From Chamaea fasciata (Eukaryota; Chordata; Aves; Passeriformes; Sylviidae): a stretch of DNA of 64,000 nt. The notes below the pieces were generated by a model, which ran no database searches, was not told the origin of the DNA, and saw only the letters and a list, made by a program, of their open reading frames with translations. The stretch is taken from positions 46,207,744 through 46,271,743 of the forward strand of contig JARCOQ010000002.1 in the NCBI GenBank assembly GCA_029207755.1, written 5' to 3'. Position numbers and translations under genes: made by a program. Below, in pieces: positions 26,419-39,256 of this stretch (positions within the stretch are counted from its first letter, which is position 1; each line of letters starts with the position of its first letter).

Positions 26419-27412
26419 AACAGCTGGTACTTCAACTTTTTGCCAGTAGTTCAAATACTTGAAAAACCCAGCTTGTCTCTTGTAATAGCTGTGCTCTGCT
26501 GTTGTTTGGGAAGATTGCACATGGTGTTTGTCATTTTCCAAGTTTGTTACTGTACATCTGCTCTCTACATGATTTTTTAAGAATCTGCCTTGCCAAGGCA
26601 GTGTCAGACTTTTTGTATGCAGTTTAACAGCTGCTGTCCAGGGGAAGGCGGTCTGAGTTGACCTGCAGTGATACTTCTGTGGCTGCGGGGGAAGCAGGCA
26701 AAGAAAAGCAAAAATGCTTTGATTGAGTCTTTCTGTACCACACATGCCTCTACAGCAGTGACTACTGGGATAAGTGCCTTCTAATTTTAAGACAAAAGGC
26801 AAGTTGTTATGGAGTTGTTATGCAAGTTTTTATGGGAGAGGGAGAGAGAAAGAAGAGAAAGGGAGGTGAGAACACTGAGGAAGCGTGCAAAATCTGAATA
26901 TCAATGGATTGGTCTAAGCTAATTCAAGCTTTTGATGTCCTGTCCTTTCAAAATGTGTGTGGAAATTGAGTTTGCTGAGGCTTTGAGGGTTTGGAGAGCA
27001 GTGTCCATTTGTACTCCGGTCAGAGTTCAGTCTAGCGAGATGTCAAATCTGATCCGTGTCCAGTGAGGCACACATGGGTTTAGTGAGATGTTAAGCAACA
27101 TCTCACCCTCTTAGTTTTTCTTCTCTCCCCTTTTGACTCCTCTGATTTTTCTGGTCTGACACTAATGTCTCATACATTTCCACTTCAGCCAGTTGTATAT
27201 GTGCAATATAGCATCTTTCTAGATTCTTCATCTCTTGTACTAGATGCAGCTGATGGTTTAAAGGCAGCTGTCAAGCATAGGTAGCCTCACAGTGGAGATG
27301 AGCCCCTTTATCCAAATTATAAGTCTTTGGTTTCATTATGTACTTAGCTGGGGTAAAATGAGTAAAAAAATTACCAACTTAAGATTGGGACCAATCTATT
27401 GCACTGACATAA

Positions 27413-27480
27413 TTTTTGAAAATAATAATTTATTTTCATATATAATTTTCATCTTTTCATATATAATTTATTTTCAAAAA
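27413..27480. repeat. AT-rich inverted repeat with internal direct repeats
   Basis: TTTTTGAAAATAA (27413-27425) is the exact reverse complement of TTATTTTCAAAAA (27468-27480). Between the arms, TTTTCATATATAATTT occurs twice. It lies 16 bases before the LTR at 27496. Confidence 0.8.
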
Positions 27481-27495
27481 GATTTTTCAATTTTT

Positions 27496-28071
27496 TGTGG
27501 GTGGAAGGTGTTGGGGTAGAGTTATTTTTTTTTCACAGGGGCTAGTAGGGAGCAGGGCTGATAAATTAGAGAGGTTATTGCTGAGCAGGGCTTGCACAGA
27601 ACCATAGCCTTTTCTGCTTATTGTACTTTGACACTGTTAAGGAGAATACTGGGGGTGCTTGGGAGATTTGGGAGGAGACAGCTGGGACAGGCAACCCAAA
27701 ATAACCAGGGGGGTATTCCAGACCGTGTGACATCATGCTCAGTGTATAAAGTGAGGAGAAGGAGGAAGAAGGGGGGATGTTTAGGGTGGTGGTGCAATGC
27801 TTTTGGTTTCCCAAGTCACCGTTATGTGTGATGGAGCCCTGCTCTTCTGGAGATGGCTGAACACCTGCCTGCCCGTGGGAAGCGGTGAATTAATTCCTTG
27901 GTGTGCTTTTCTTGCGTGGGCAGCTTTTGCTTTCCCTATCAAACTGTCTTCATCTCAACCCATGAGTTTTCTATCTTTTACTCTTTTGATTCTCTCCCTG
28001 ATCCAGCTGTTGGGGGACAGAGAGAGAAACTGCGTGGGGCTTGGCTTGGTGGCTGGGGTTAAACCATGGCA
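27496..28071 (+). mobile_element. Solo LTR of an ERVL-type avian endogenous retrovirus, plus orientation
   Basis: The segment starts TGTGGGTGG and ends with the ...AAACCATGGCA terminus of an LTR family common in bird genomes. Recognisable blocks in order are gttattgctgagcagggctt, ccttttctgcttattg, attccagaccgtgtgacatc, a TATA box (TATAAAG at 27745-27751), cccaagtcaccgttatgtgt, gatggctgaacacctgcctg, and actgtcttcatctcaaccc. The poly(A) signal position reads ATCAAA (27938-27943) rather than AATAAA. No retroviral coding sequence lies beside it, so it is a solo LTR. I could not find a clear 5-bp target duplication. Confidence 0.8.
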
Positions 28072-30251
28072 GAAGGGAAGTTATTAAATATCTATATTGC
28101 AAAATTGAATATGATTTCTAAATGCCAGTGTATTTAATCTATTGACATCACAGTGAATATCTTGTCTAGGAAGAAGCTGGGACTGAGCGTGACTCAAAAC
28201 AGGTGGAAGATGAATGTGGAAGGCAGTGGAATTGCCATTGCAACTTCTGGTTTTCTGCTCCTAGTTACATACTCCCTTCAGTCTGGTTGTGTCTCATGAA
28301 GACCTTGTAATTCAGAGACCTGTTTTGTCTTTATTTCTTGTCTAACTTCTTGCTACATGAATTTTGAAATAAAATTAGCCTCACTTCTCATGCATTTTCT
28401 TTAGAAAGGATTAAGTGCATCTGAGTTGTGTGTGGTGAAGAAAAAGGTGGCTGTGCTTTAGTAGTAAGAACACAAGCTTTTTACTTCGTAATGGGTTAAT
28501 ACCTGAATAGGTTTGTAAGTGTTTAATTCAGTTAGGTAAAGGTTTTAAATTAGAAGAAACTTACTGCAGTTGCAGAGTTATTTTTTTCTTTTTCTCTGAT
28601 AAGGAGCAGGTAGTGGATGGCTTAATTTGTTGCATGTATTTACTCATCTGTGTGCAGTTTACCTTTTGGAATTAAACTTCAAACTGAAATGAGGTTGCTA
28701 CATAATAATCTAAATCATGCATTCAATATGAAAGTTGTTTATTTTCCCCTACCCTCAGCCCTGGTGTGTGCTTAGCCTGCTCTTTAGAGAAATGGGATTT
28801 CTTGTGTTGGTTTGTCACTACCCCCGGTAGGTCTTGAACACACTGGACGATTTAATCAGAAAGTGACAAAAAAACGAAAAGCTCAAACCGCAGTAGTATG
28901 TGTTCTTCCAATTAGCTTTTACAGGCAAAAAAGAACGTTATGTGGAGAAGGGACTTAAGTAAGAGCTCCTGGTGGAAGGCATTCTGGTTGCACTCAGTGT
29001 GGTAGGTGTTTTGAGAGGTAGCAGACAATTAGCTGGGCAGTGCGCAGCCAGCTCCCGACTGGGCCCAGTGTGTTGTGTGGGCTAGTGAGGAAGTTGGATA
29101 AACTGCTAAAGGTAATGGTAGGGGGCAGCTCTGAGAATGCTAGATAGAAAGCCATGGGAAAAAACAGCTTTATTCCGGTGGCCTTGTCATATAAAAGTTT
29201 GGTTTAGCACTAATTTGTGTTTAATAATTTTTAATTTATTTCTTACAAGTTATGTTTATGTGAAATGCATTTTCACTGTAACATTTACATTACAGTGAAA
29301 GAATTCCTCATAATGACTCCTATTTTGTAACTCCAATGCGCTAGTCTGTCTGCAGAGTATTGGTGTTAGATGTTGCTCTTCAGTAATAGTGAATTTCTAG
29401 TTTTGACTTATTTTTGATCAAGTTCAGAAAAGTGTCTGCAATGGATATGAAGTAGTATTTTGAAATATATATGTTTGTAGAGGAATACAAAAACACAGAA
29501 CCGAAACAGGAAGGTTTTTTTATCAAATACAGAAATTGCTCCTCTGTTACCTCTGATGTGTTGGGTAAAATTTAGCAAACTCAGCTGACCTTAAACTGTG
29601 ACACACTCAAATAGTCTCGTATTAAGAAAGATGTACAATGCAATTCAAGACTACTGCGTAGGAGTCATGAGCTTATTCCTTCCTGACCTGTTATGAAATC
29701 ATCTTACCGTTAAATAGTTTGTTTTTTGTTCATTAAGGTTGTTAAGTTTTTAGAAATGTTCTTGAGAATAAAATATTTTAAATCTTCAGGCGGAAGTCAT
29801 TACATAAATTACTGTGCAACATTTGAAAGACAAAAGCATTTTTAATTTACAAATGTGATTTTAATTAGAGAAATTGAAAGGCGACTTTAATTGCTTTAGT
29901 ACAGTAAAAAAGAAATTTTCAGCTAAGTCTTTCCCAAATTAACTATGTCCTTGGTAATAATGTATCTTCTAGTTCCAGAAAATTTCCATGCCATATGGTT
30001 TTAAACAGAATAATATTCATGAGTAGTACATGGGCATTGAATTGTTGGTGCTAAAAATGTAATCAAGTTGACTATTGTGTTAATGCCATTTGAAAGAAAA
30101 CTGCTTTAAATGTTTTTGTTTTGTATTGCTTCCCTATTGGGGGAATTCTGTCTCACTTGGACATCCTTGCTCTCTGCAGGACAGTGTTTTCTATGCCATT
30201 GTGCCCTTTTGTGATGCTTTGAGATCTCTTTTTGTACTTGTTTTCCCCATC
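28072..30251. other. Non-coding stretch between the two opposed LTRs
   Basis: AT-rich, with no retroviral coding sequence, so the two LTRs do not bound a provirus. No gene is seen. Confidence 0.55.
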
Positions 30252-30744
30252 TGTCGTGATTTAGGAATGGTACTTCACAATTTAGTTCTCCCCCCAAGAC
30301 TTTCCAAACCATGCTGTCACTCACTTGCTCCCCTTCTCCCCCTCCTCTGCCCCCTGCCACCCCAGGGGGCCAGAGAGGAGAACTGGATGCACAAAAGCAA
30401 ACATCACAGCTTGAGATAAGAACACTTTACTGGAAACACCAATGAGATAAGAAAAAAAAAGTTGCAGCAACAGCATTAATAAGAAAAGTATATAAAAAGA
30501 GAGAATGATTCATGTGCAAAAATGCTCATTGCAGAGTCTGACTTGACAAAAGCCAAGTTGTTCCTGACTGTAGAGGCATTCCTCTGCCTCTTGGAAATGA
30601 GTGAGGAATCCCTTTTCGCTGCCCCTGACAATGATGTGAGATGGTATCAAATAACACGATGTCTTGGCCCCTCCCCTTGGTCTGGGCTGGAACCAAGACA
30701 CCATCCTCATTTATTTCATTTTTCCAAGAAAACCAGTTCTGACA
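30252..30744 (-). mobile_element. Solo LTR of a related ERVL-type family, minus orientation
   Basis: The plus strand starts TGTCGTGATTTAGG, the inverted 3' end of the LTR type seen at 27496-28071. It continues through cacttgctccccttctcccc, cagcttgagataagaacact, an AT-rich segment (30440-30510), and a decayed block around gatgtgagatggtatcaaat. On the minus strand the poly(A) hexamer is AGTAAA (30426-30431). The U3 half is more divergent and the right boundary is approximate. Confidence 0.65.
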
Positions 30745-31430
30745 ACCTTGGTTTTCTCAGCTAAATGTCTTCCTGCGTCTTGCGTGTTCCCAAAAGCTGT
30801 TCAATGCATGCAGTTACCCCATTCAGAATGCCATACTGCACCACCTGTGGAAAACTATCTTCTTCCTCATACAGCCTAATTCTGAGAGGCACTTGCCCTT
30901 ATGCGTCAGATGAGTTTGTCATTTTCACTGAAAACTGTCCAAGCTGGGGTAGGTTGGTATCTGTTGCAATCAGGGGCTGTAGTGCTTGGTCAGTCTGTTG
31001 GTGCCCGGCTTGCCAAGGCTGGATGCCAGCCTGCTCCAGACAGTGACCTTTCCTGCCACTCCTGTGGGGACTGCCAGTTTTTTATAAATGCAAATGTGCA
31101 CTGAAGTCCGCTGATTCTGGAACTGCAGCACAAGTCTGTGCATACAGTAAATCTTACATCAAATCCAAGGCAAAAAGCCTGCATTAGATATATTGCCTGT
31201 ATTCTCTGCTGCTCTGCAGTGCTCTTTTCATATTCTGGCATGAATGCACAACTCCAGTGCCCTGGTAGGAATTGTACAGAATCTTACAGTGGGAAGGCTG
31301 AAGCAAGGCTATAAAAGAAGAAAGGTGAAGTACTTTTTTGGAGAAATAAAGCCTGAATGTGTTCTACTCTGATTCAGAGCTCTTAATTTCATTTTTGTAA
31401 CTGTCATTCGTGTTTGTTTGTAAATTACAG
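30745..31430. other. Non-coding stretch before the WASF3 start-codon exon
   Basis: Somewhat GC-richer than its neighbours, with short open frames of 67 to 93 codons on both strands. It ends in a good splice acceptor rather than a promoter, so it is read as the 3' end of intron 1. Confidence 0.55.
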
Positions 31431-31573
31431 ATTGTGAGCCATGCCTTTGGTGAAAAGGAACATTGAACCACGGCATCTCTGCCGAGGAGCTCTGCCAGAG
31501 GGAATTACAAGTGAACTGGAATGTGTAACCAATAGCACCCTTGCTGCTATCATACGCCAGCTAAGCAGCTTAA
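31431..31573 (+). CDS. WASF3: WASF3 exon with start codon (residues 1-44)
   Basis: A TTACAG acceptor precedes 31431. Ten untranslated bases lead to the ATG at 31441, which has a purine (G) at -3. The exon encodes the start of the SCAR homology domain, beginning [20 protein letters not shown], which is the WASF3 N-terminus. It ends one base into the Ser45 codon (phase 1), followed by a perfect GTAAGT donor at 31574. The start choice is fixed by family identity. Translation in the ATG frame shows no upstream in-frame coding sequence within the exon. Confidence 0.96.
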
Positions 31574-34500
31574 GTAAGTATCTGCAACTTCCTGCGCGTA
31601 TTTGATTCATGGTGAAAAACTGAAGAGATGAAAAGCTTTAAGATGGATCATTTCTCCATGTTTTAAATGGATTGTTTTAAATGGCAGAAGTATGGTATGG
31701 GACATTACCACTTACGTATTGTAATAATTTGCTATTTCATTGGCTTTTATGCTCTTTTTTTGAAGTTTATTAAAAGCCCAACCCCTCTGCCACCCCAAAC
31801 CCCACTTCAAAAAACAAATTAACAAACAAAAAGCAGCAGAAAAAAACCCCCCACCACCAAGAAAAGCCCCAACCAAAAAACCAGAGCATAGAAAACCAGA
31901 AAATTTTCTAAGGTGAGAGAAATTAGGCAAGCAACAAGACCAGCATTTGAGTTCTTGCCTTTCAGTTCTACAGGACTGAGCCAGAAAACTCTTCTGCCTC
32001 TTGGCGTCAAATGACACATTTGACTGAAATTCTAGTTTTTTGTAGTGTGCTAGTATTTCTTAAGTCTTGTCTTTTATATATATGTGTGCTGAATTCATAT
32101 GAATGAAATTAAGCACACTGAAAAGATGCCATTTGCTGAGCAAGCCTGCAGGCTACTGTTGAGACAGGCTAACATCAGCTCTGTACAGAGCAGCCTACAC
32201 CCCACACCTGTCAGGTGACACTGCCACTAGCAATTCTAGAAGCATGACTGGAGTGTTTGCAAGATGAGCAATATTTTTGATGAAAGGGATAAGAGATGTT
32301 TTTCAGACAGTCTTTAACAATCAGCAGCTGTTGTTTGTGCTGATAACGCTGGTCCTAGAAAAGAAATTACTGCTTCATCAGTTGCTTCACTTTGTAAATG
32401 GACGTGGATTTAAAACTGAGAGTTTGTGTGGAGCTCAGACTATGGGGCCCACTGGTGTACAGTTCATGGTAATAGGAAAAAGCCTCTGCTTAGGGAAAAG
32501 AGGACAAGGAGCTCAGCATTTACCCTTTGCAGTAGTCAGTGATTTAGGGATTTTTCTGAACTGGAGGTCTTTCTGGAATCATCCTGTGTAATGAGCATTT
32601 GTAAAACTATCATCTGCGGTATTATGTAGCTCTGTTGAAATAGAGATTACACCTTTTTCTTGACCAATGACCTGTGACAGAAGGTCCCACGAGGGAAGTT
32701 GACCTGTTTCTTCCTTTTGATACTTTCTCATTCTGGTATGATGAAAAATAATGAAAGGTGCTTTCATCTTGTGCATGTCCATAATAATTTTTGATTTTAT
32801 TAAGTCTTTATCCTGTTCTCTTGGTAATATCTTTTCCAGCTTGAAGCATCCTGATCTGTAAGTGATCTTTTTTGAATAGAAATGGTTTTGAATTTCTTTT
32901 CACTGTTATTTCTGCTTTGGATGTGCAAGTTAGGGTATGTTGTGGGTTTTTTAAGGTGAAGTGTTGAGGAGTTCAGATGATACTCAAAACAGACTTCTTT
33001 TTTATCATTATTGCCCTAAGAATTTGTGGAATTTTGGTTGTTGCTAAGCATTGAATTATTATTTTCAGAGAAGCTTGCAAGTGATCCTCTGATCTTTCTT
33101 GAACAGCAGCTGACGATCTAGTGCCTAATGTTATTTAGAGTTAATGTGTGTTTGCATTGTCACTGAGTTTCATTTACTGTTTTCTTAGATGGCTGCTTAG
33201 TAGTGACATCTTTAAGTTTCAGAAAAATGAGAAGAATGGCTGTTTGAATTTACTGAAGGAGACGTGATAAGATCTCATTTTGGTATTGTGCAATGATTGT
33301 CCAAGTGTGGACAATACGCTTTTTACTTGTCTGACTTGCTAGGAATGTGTACAGCTTTCATTTATCCAGATTTGGTCTTGGAGCTAATCTGTTATACTGT
33401 GTATTTAGATCCTCTTATGATTGTTGCTGAGGAACTGAGTACTTATATTCATATCCTGCAGTTTTCCCTTAGCGGATTTCTATGGTCGTCTGAAGTCTTT
33501 GTAGACAGCCCCTCAAGTTCTGTTAGTGTCAAGTTAAAGATCTGTGCAAATAAATGATGCGTCCTTAGTCTTAACAGATGAATACGTGGTATTTAACAAG
33601 TGAAATGTATTACCATTCTCATCCACAGTCTGAAGTATGTCATGTTTGCAGAGGGTTTTTTCTGCAGGCAGCATTTGCTTTGCCTGTCTTTTGAGCCAAC
33701 TGGGAGCAAGGAAACGATCACAGAAAAATGCTGTGCTGGAGCTGAAGTAGTGGGTCCTGCTGGCAGCATCAGAGCTGGTTGGTGTTCCCACAGCTTGAGG
33801 CAGAGTGAGCAAGTTCAGGTCTATCTTGCAGTCACGCTGGTTTTTTAGTGTTGCACTGTGAGTTCAGTGGGGATTTTAAAAACTGGCATTTCTGTACTGT
33901 TGCGTACAAATTTGGCTTGCTTCTGCCTCTACTCTTTTTGGGAGATGTGAACAAGTTCCTATCGAAAGGGAATGTGCTCTCAGGAGAGCTTTTTCTGTTT
34001 TATGTTTTCAGATTTGGGTTCATTTCGAGCCAGCTGGCTCAGAGCACAGGCAGAGTGAGCAGCATTCTGTATGTAACTGTGCACTTTTCATGTAAGGCAG
34101 AATCTTGTTTTGGGGATTCGCCTCCACTTGGGAGGAGAGAATCTACTGGATGGGAAGGACAGGGAGCGTTTGCAGCCTGTACCTGTAAGTAGCATGAAGG
34201 AAGTGTGATCTGTGGAGAACTGGAAGACTTTTTTTTTCATGCAGAGAACAACATCCACCAACTTGCCTCCTAGTATTTTCTTAGGTAGATTGGCCATTGG
34301 CTCAGTTTCACTAGTTTCTGTGCAGGCCTGAGCACACTGCATCCATCTGCATCACTCTCATCTGTAGTACTTCTGAAGCAGGCTGGGTTGGAAAGGTTGG
34401 GTTTTGCCATTAAGTATCTTGCTGACAGAGAAAGGAGAACAGAATCAAGACCTAGTCAGTAACAGCCTACCACTTTTGCATCTTTAAAAAAAGAGGAGGG

Positions 34501-37500
34501 GTAAAGCATGATTCTAATGTTTCTAGTTAATCCAGTTACAAATGGGTGGGTGGAATCGCTGTCTTCTGCAACTGGAGGGAACCTTAGAAGGAAAGACTGC
34601 ATAATTTCTTTGATGGGTTTTTAAATTAATGTATAGGTTGCCCACATGTTGGGCAGCACCTGTTGTTTTTAAATTATTGTGTTGCAGTACCAAAATCTTA
34701 AATTTGGTAAATTTACCAGTACTTAAATTGAAAGACACGTGCTTGTTTCAGTTTTGTTGAAGATCTGATTTAAACAAAGGCAACATAGAGAACACTTGAA
34801 ATATCGTTTTAGAAATAAAAATTGCAGCATCATGTTAATCACAACAGCATGTCCAATACTGCTTTACTGTGTCACTGTTTCCACAGACAGGAGATTGACA
34901 GTCTGCCTTTCATGTGTTCTGGGCTAGCAAGTGTTGAAAAAAAATCAAATATTAAAAGAAGTATGCTCCCACTTTGCCTTCTGAAAGATACCTGACAAAC
35001 ATCCATCTCCTTGACTTCTCTAGGGGTGATGTGTTTAATCCTAGGATGTGGCAGTCCTCTCTCAGCAGGCTGATTTCAATATATTAACATAAACTAACAT
35101 CTATTGAAATTGATTGAGCTCTGACTACTGGTAGCTGAAGAATGTAATAACTGCTTTATTTAGCTGAAGAGTTGAAATGCCTGTTTTTTCCATAGCTTGG
35201 AATAACATCTTCATTTGGAGCAACTAAATCAACTGGGAATTATAAGTGAATTTCAACTAATTGCTTGGGAGCACTTAGAGAACACTCTTAGTGTGAAGGT
35301 AGTTGAACACTGGCATGGGTAGCCCAGAGGAATTGTGGAGCCTTCATCCTTGCAAGTGTTTAAAACCCAGCTGGTCACAGAGTACTGGGCAATCTGCTCT
35401 GTCTCATTATGCTTGGAGCAGGGAATTGGTCCGGGTGATTTTGAACTTCAGCTGTTCTGTGGTTGTGTGTGACCTTTGTTTTGGAGGGGGAGGAGATTAG
35501 GAGCAGGTAGATAAACATACCTTACTTATCCACCTTCCACATATATATATGAAACAGAGCTTGCATGCACTGACATATCTTCAACATTTTGAGTTAGTTA
35601 TTGGCTCATCCAGCATGTAGTAATGAAAGCTATTATTGGTAAAGTCCTTTATTCAACAGCAACCACTTCTTTTTTTCTTGTGATTCGCAAGCAGTGTTTT
35701 CTGATAATATTTTAGCCTGGTTGTTTTCTTCCCTTCCCAGGTAAATGACCAAGAAAAGGCCAGGTTGTCCTGTTGACCTCCTAAGTATAGCCATTTTTTT
35801 ACATTGAATTATTATCTCCAGATGTTCACAGGATGGGATCTTAACTGAAATTTTCATTGTATTTTTACTCTTTTTTTGGTGAAATATTAAGGCTGGTTAT
35901 TGCACCCAACTTAGAACATCAATAATGGCTGCTTTGGAAGTCATTTAGGTGGTTAATGCATGTTCCATATTCTTCCAACAATTAGATAGTTTTACTTCCC
36001 CCCCATTCTTTCCATTTCTGTTCTTCAGACTCTTCTTGATACAGGTCTTAACAAGATGAGCTTAATTCAGAAGCAGGATTTTAAAATTTGTTTTTGTTTA
36101 AAAAGCATTTAAAAAGCATGGTTAAGTGCAGGAGGCAGGACTTTTCTTTCTGCAAGGGTTTCTTGAGGGGGTTTAGCTGCAGAAATTGTGGAGGGAGACT
36201 TCTTGAACGAAGTAGCAGTATCTGGGTAGGAGGGACCATCAGTTCAGTGAGTGGCAGCAATGAGTTTGGGTGGAATCTGAAATGTGTAGGGAAAGTTCTG
36301 GGGCAGTCGAACTATTAAACTGGGGATCTGAAACCACTGATCTGGAGTGGATGAGAGTTGTGAACTGGGGCATGAAGAGAGTCAAACTGTGGATCAGTAT
36401 GCCTAGTTCTGTTGGAGGGCTGGAAAAGGAATGTTCATACACAATGATCAGTGCATCAAGGAGGGATTTGGTTTATCATGTAGCACCTTCTGTCCATGGT
36501 AGCCCTTTCAGGAAGGGCCTGAGGCTGCAAATCTGTACTAGGCACTGGTGGGGCCACACTTTGAGTACTGTGTCCAGTTCTTGGCCCCTCAGTTCAGGAA
36601 AGACATTGAGGTGCTGGAGTGGATTCAGAGAAGGGCAGCAAAGCCAGTTAAAAGTCTGGAGCACGTGTCTGAGGAGCAGCTGAAGGAGCTTGGGGGTGTT
36701 TTGCCTGGCTCGGGGGACCTTCTTGCTCTCTGTGAGTGCCTGAAAGGAGGGTGTAGGCAGGTGGGGGTCAGTCTCTTCTCCCAGGCAAAAAGTGGGAGGA
36801 CAAAGTCCTAAACTGCTTCAGGAGAGATTTAGGTTGGACATGAGGAGGAATTTCTTCACAGAAAGTGTAATTAGACATTAGAATGGGCTGCCCAGGAGAT
36901 TGTGAAGATTTAACATCATCCCTTGGAGGTGTCAAAGGAAAGACTGGATGTTGCACTTGATGTCATGGTCTAGTTGTTGTGATAATTTAGAACATAGGTT
37001 GGACTCAGTGATCTCAGAGGTCTTTTCCAACCTAATTGATTCAGTGATTTGGTGATCTGGACTGCACTGTCCACTCCACAGTGATTGAGAACATACAGCA
37101 GTGAAAGGGATGCTGAAAAGGTTGTGCACCAAGTCCTGTGTGTCCGTGGGTACATGTGGTCAGTGGCCTCTGACCCTCTCTCAAATGGCTCCAGGGACAC
37201 CAACATGTGCAGTCGGCATTTGTAGAGGTAAGCGGGCTGCTTTGCAGGAGAGCCCTGGTTTTTATCTGTTTTTATCTGTTTCATGCTGCTTTAATTTTGG
37301 TGTTGGCCTGTGCTTATGCTTAAAATTAAATCTTAGTCACTATGGATTGCAAGATTTTAATTTCAAAATGTACTTCAGAAGCTTTTATGGACTGCAGTAA
37401 CTTTAGGCCTTTTCATCACAGAGGCAGGTTTTGATGTTCAGTTGTCTGTCAGTTGGCACTAGTTCAGCTACATAAAGATTAGAATTTGTAAGTCTCTCTG

Positions 37501-39213
37501 TGTTTATAAGAAGACTGCTAACCAGGATGTCCAGAAGAATAGACTTCAGACAGAATATATGGTATATTTTGACATTTTTGTACAAATCTGTTGCCCCTAA
37601 TTTTGCTGGAGGACAAACTGCGCTGTTCTGATCCTACAGCTACTGTGTTTTATTATACTGCATGATATTGAAGCCACTTGTCTTGTGTTTCGTAAGCCAC
37701 TAGCAAAGGGATTTCCTTGTCTATTTTCTTACACAGGCAAACATGCTGAAGACATATTTGGTGAATTGTTTAATGAGGCCAACAGCTTCTACATCAGAGC
37801 AAATTCCCTCCAAGACAGAATTGATCGTCTTGCTGTCAAAGTCACCCAGCTGGATTCAACAGTGGAAGAGGGTAGGTAATTGCATGAAAGCACTGAGCCA
37901 GAAGTGATATTGACAAGACCACAGTGTTTAATTGCACAATAACCTCTGTCTTTTCAAAGTAATCCTGTGCTGATATTTCATCTTGTCGTCTCAGTAAGGC
38001 AAGCTGGGAATAATCATTTTAGCAGAACAAGTAAAAGAATTCTTGAGTCAAGAATACTTGTAGTAATGTAGTAATGGAGCTATTTAGCTGACTTTTTCAA
38101 GAGGAAAACTTTGTGAGTGTAGTAAATCATAAATTAATAAATACAGACTTTACTGGAAGTAAGTCAGAATATTGGAAAAAGTTTCAGACACTGGGTGTCC
38201 CTATTAATTCCAGGGTAGGGTATCCACAAACTACATTAGTATGTTGCTCTGTTCTGTGGTCATCAAAGATGGTATAATACTCTGTATCTAAACAAGGCAC
38301 TGTGTTTGGATCAACTAGGTGAAATTTTTTAGGGGTTCTACTCACTAGAAACTGTATTTCCTTTAAAAATATTTCCTGCTTACGAACATGGTCATTCACT
38401 TCATAAATACACAGTAAAAACACAGGATTTCAGTAAAATAATTATATTGTTTGAAAGCACTTACTTGGGTAGGCAAAACATTTCTGTGTCTAGCTTTAAA
38501 AGCTGCTAACCTGCATCTTGGCCTCCATGCTACATGTCTGAGCCAGCCAATGCCTATACTTCCTGTTTTGATGATTCCTGACATTTACTAAAATGTAAAA
38601 GCTTTTTATATCAGTACAGTAGTGTAATATCGACTCATAGTAGTTAATGCTACTTGTGATAGATTTAATAGTGCTATTTATATGGGTTGTATATTTTACT
38701 TGCCATTCAGATTTCTGTAGTTTATTTATAGTGCCAATAATTAGTGCCAATATAAATTTTACTGTTGATATTTAATAGTGTAATGGTGTAATATTTAGCC
38801 TTCCTTTTTTAGCTCGTTACTGTCTGGATATTGTTACATGTCATTGTTTTATGGTTTTGGAACATATTAACTGTTAGGCTATCACACTTGCCCAGAGAAG
38901 CTGTGGATGCCCTGTCTCTGAAGAAACCTACTTAAATGAAAGTTGTCTTTGTCCATGGTAGGGGGATTGGAATGAGATAATATTTAAGGTCCCCTCCAAA
39001 CCAAACCGCTCTGATTTTTTGGTACAAGCACCTGCATTTTGCTGTCTTAGGAGTCAAGAGCTATATGGGAACATAAACTAAGCTCCTGTGGGATCACTGT
39101 TCTGCTGAGTTTTTGAGGCATATTGTGTTGGTAGTATGGGCAAACTAGATGATATTAGTACACTGTACTTTTGGAAATGCAGTTGGTTTTGCTGCTGGGT
39201 TTTGGTGGTGTGT

Positions 39214-39256
<43 letters not shown>

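Larger units (their letters stand above)
14961..27412. other. Long non-coding stretch, presumed WASF3 intron 1
   Basis: About 12 kb without any CR1 I can recognise, which is unusual for this window. Contains simple repeats at 16708, 17291, 18233 and 21456, the exon-like segment 19457-19562 and the ORF at 21510-22133. No RNA gene is seen. Confidence 0.5.
31574..37736 (+). other. WASF3: WASF3 intron after the start-codon exon (6,163 bp)
   Basis: GTAAGT...ACAG. Holds the A/C-rich tract at 31765 and CR1 fragments at 35270 and 36480. No gene is seen inside it. Confidence 0.9.

Noticed and set aside
27592..28087. 79- and 96-codon plus-strand ORFs
   Set aside because: They lie inside the solo LTR, which is not protein-coding in this family.
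27496..30744. An intact provirus between the two LTRs
   Set aside because: The LTRs are in opposite orientation and the DNA between them has no gag, pol or env-like sequence.
36548..36811. 87-codon plus-strand ORF with real protein similarity
   Set aside because: It matches the CR1 ORF2 C-terminus within a dead LINE copy in a WASF3 intron.
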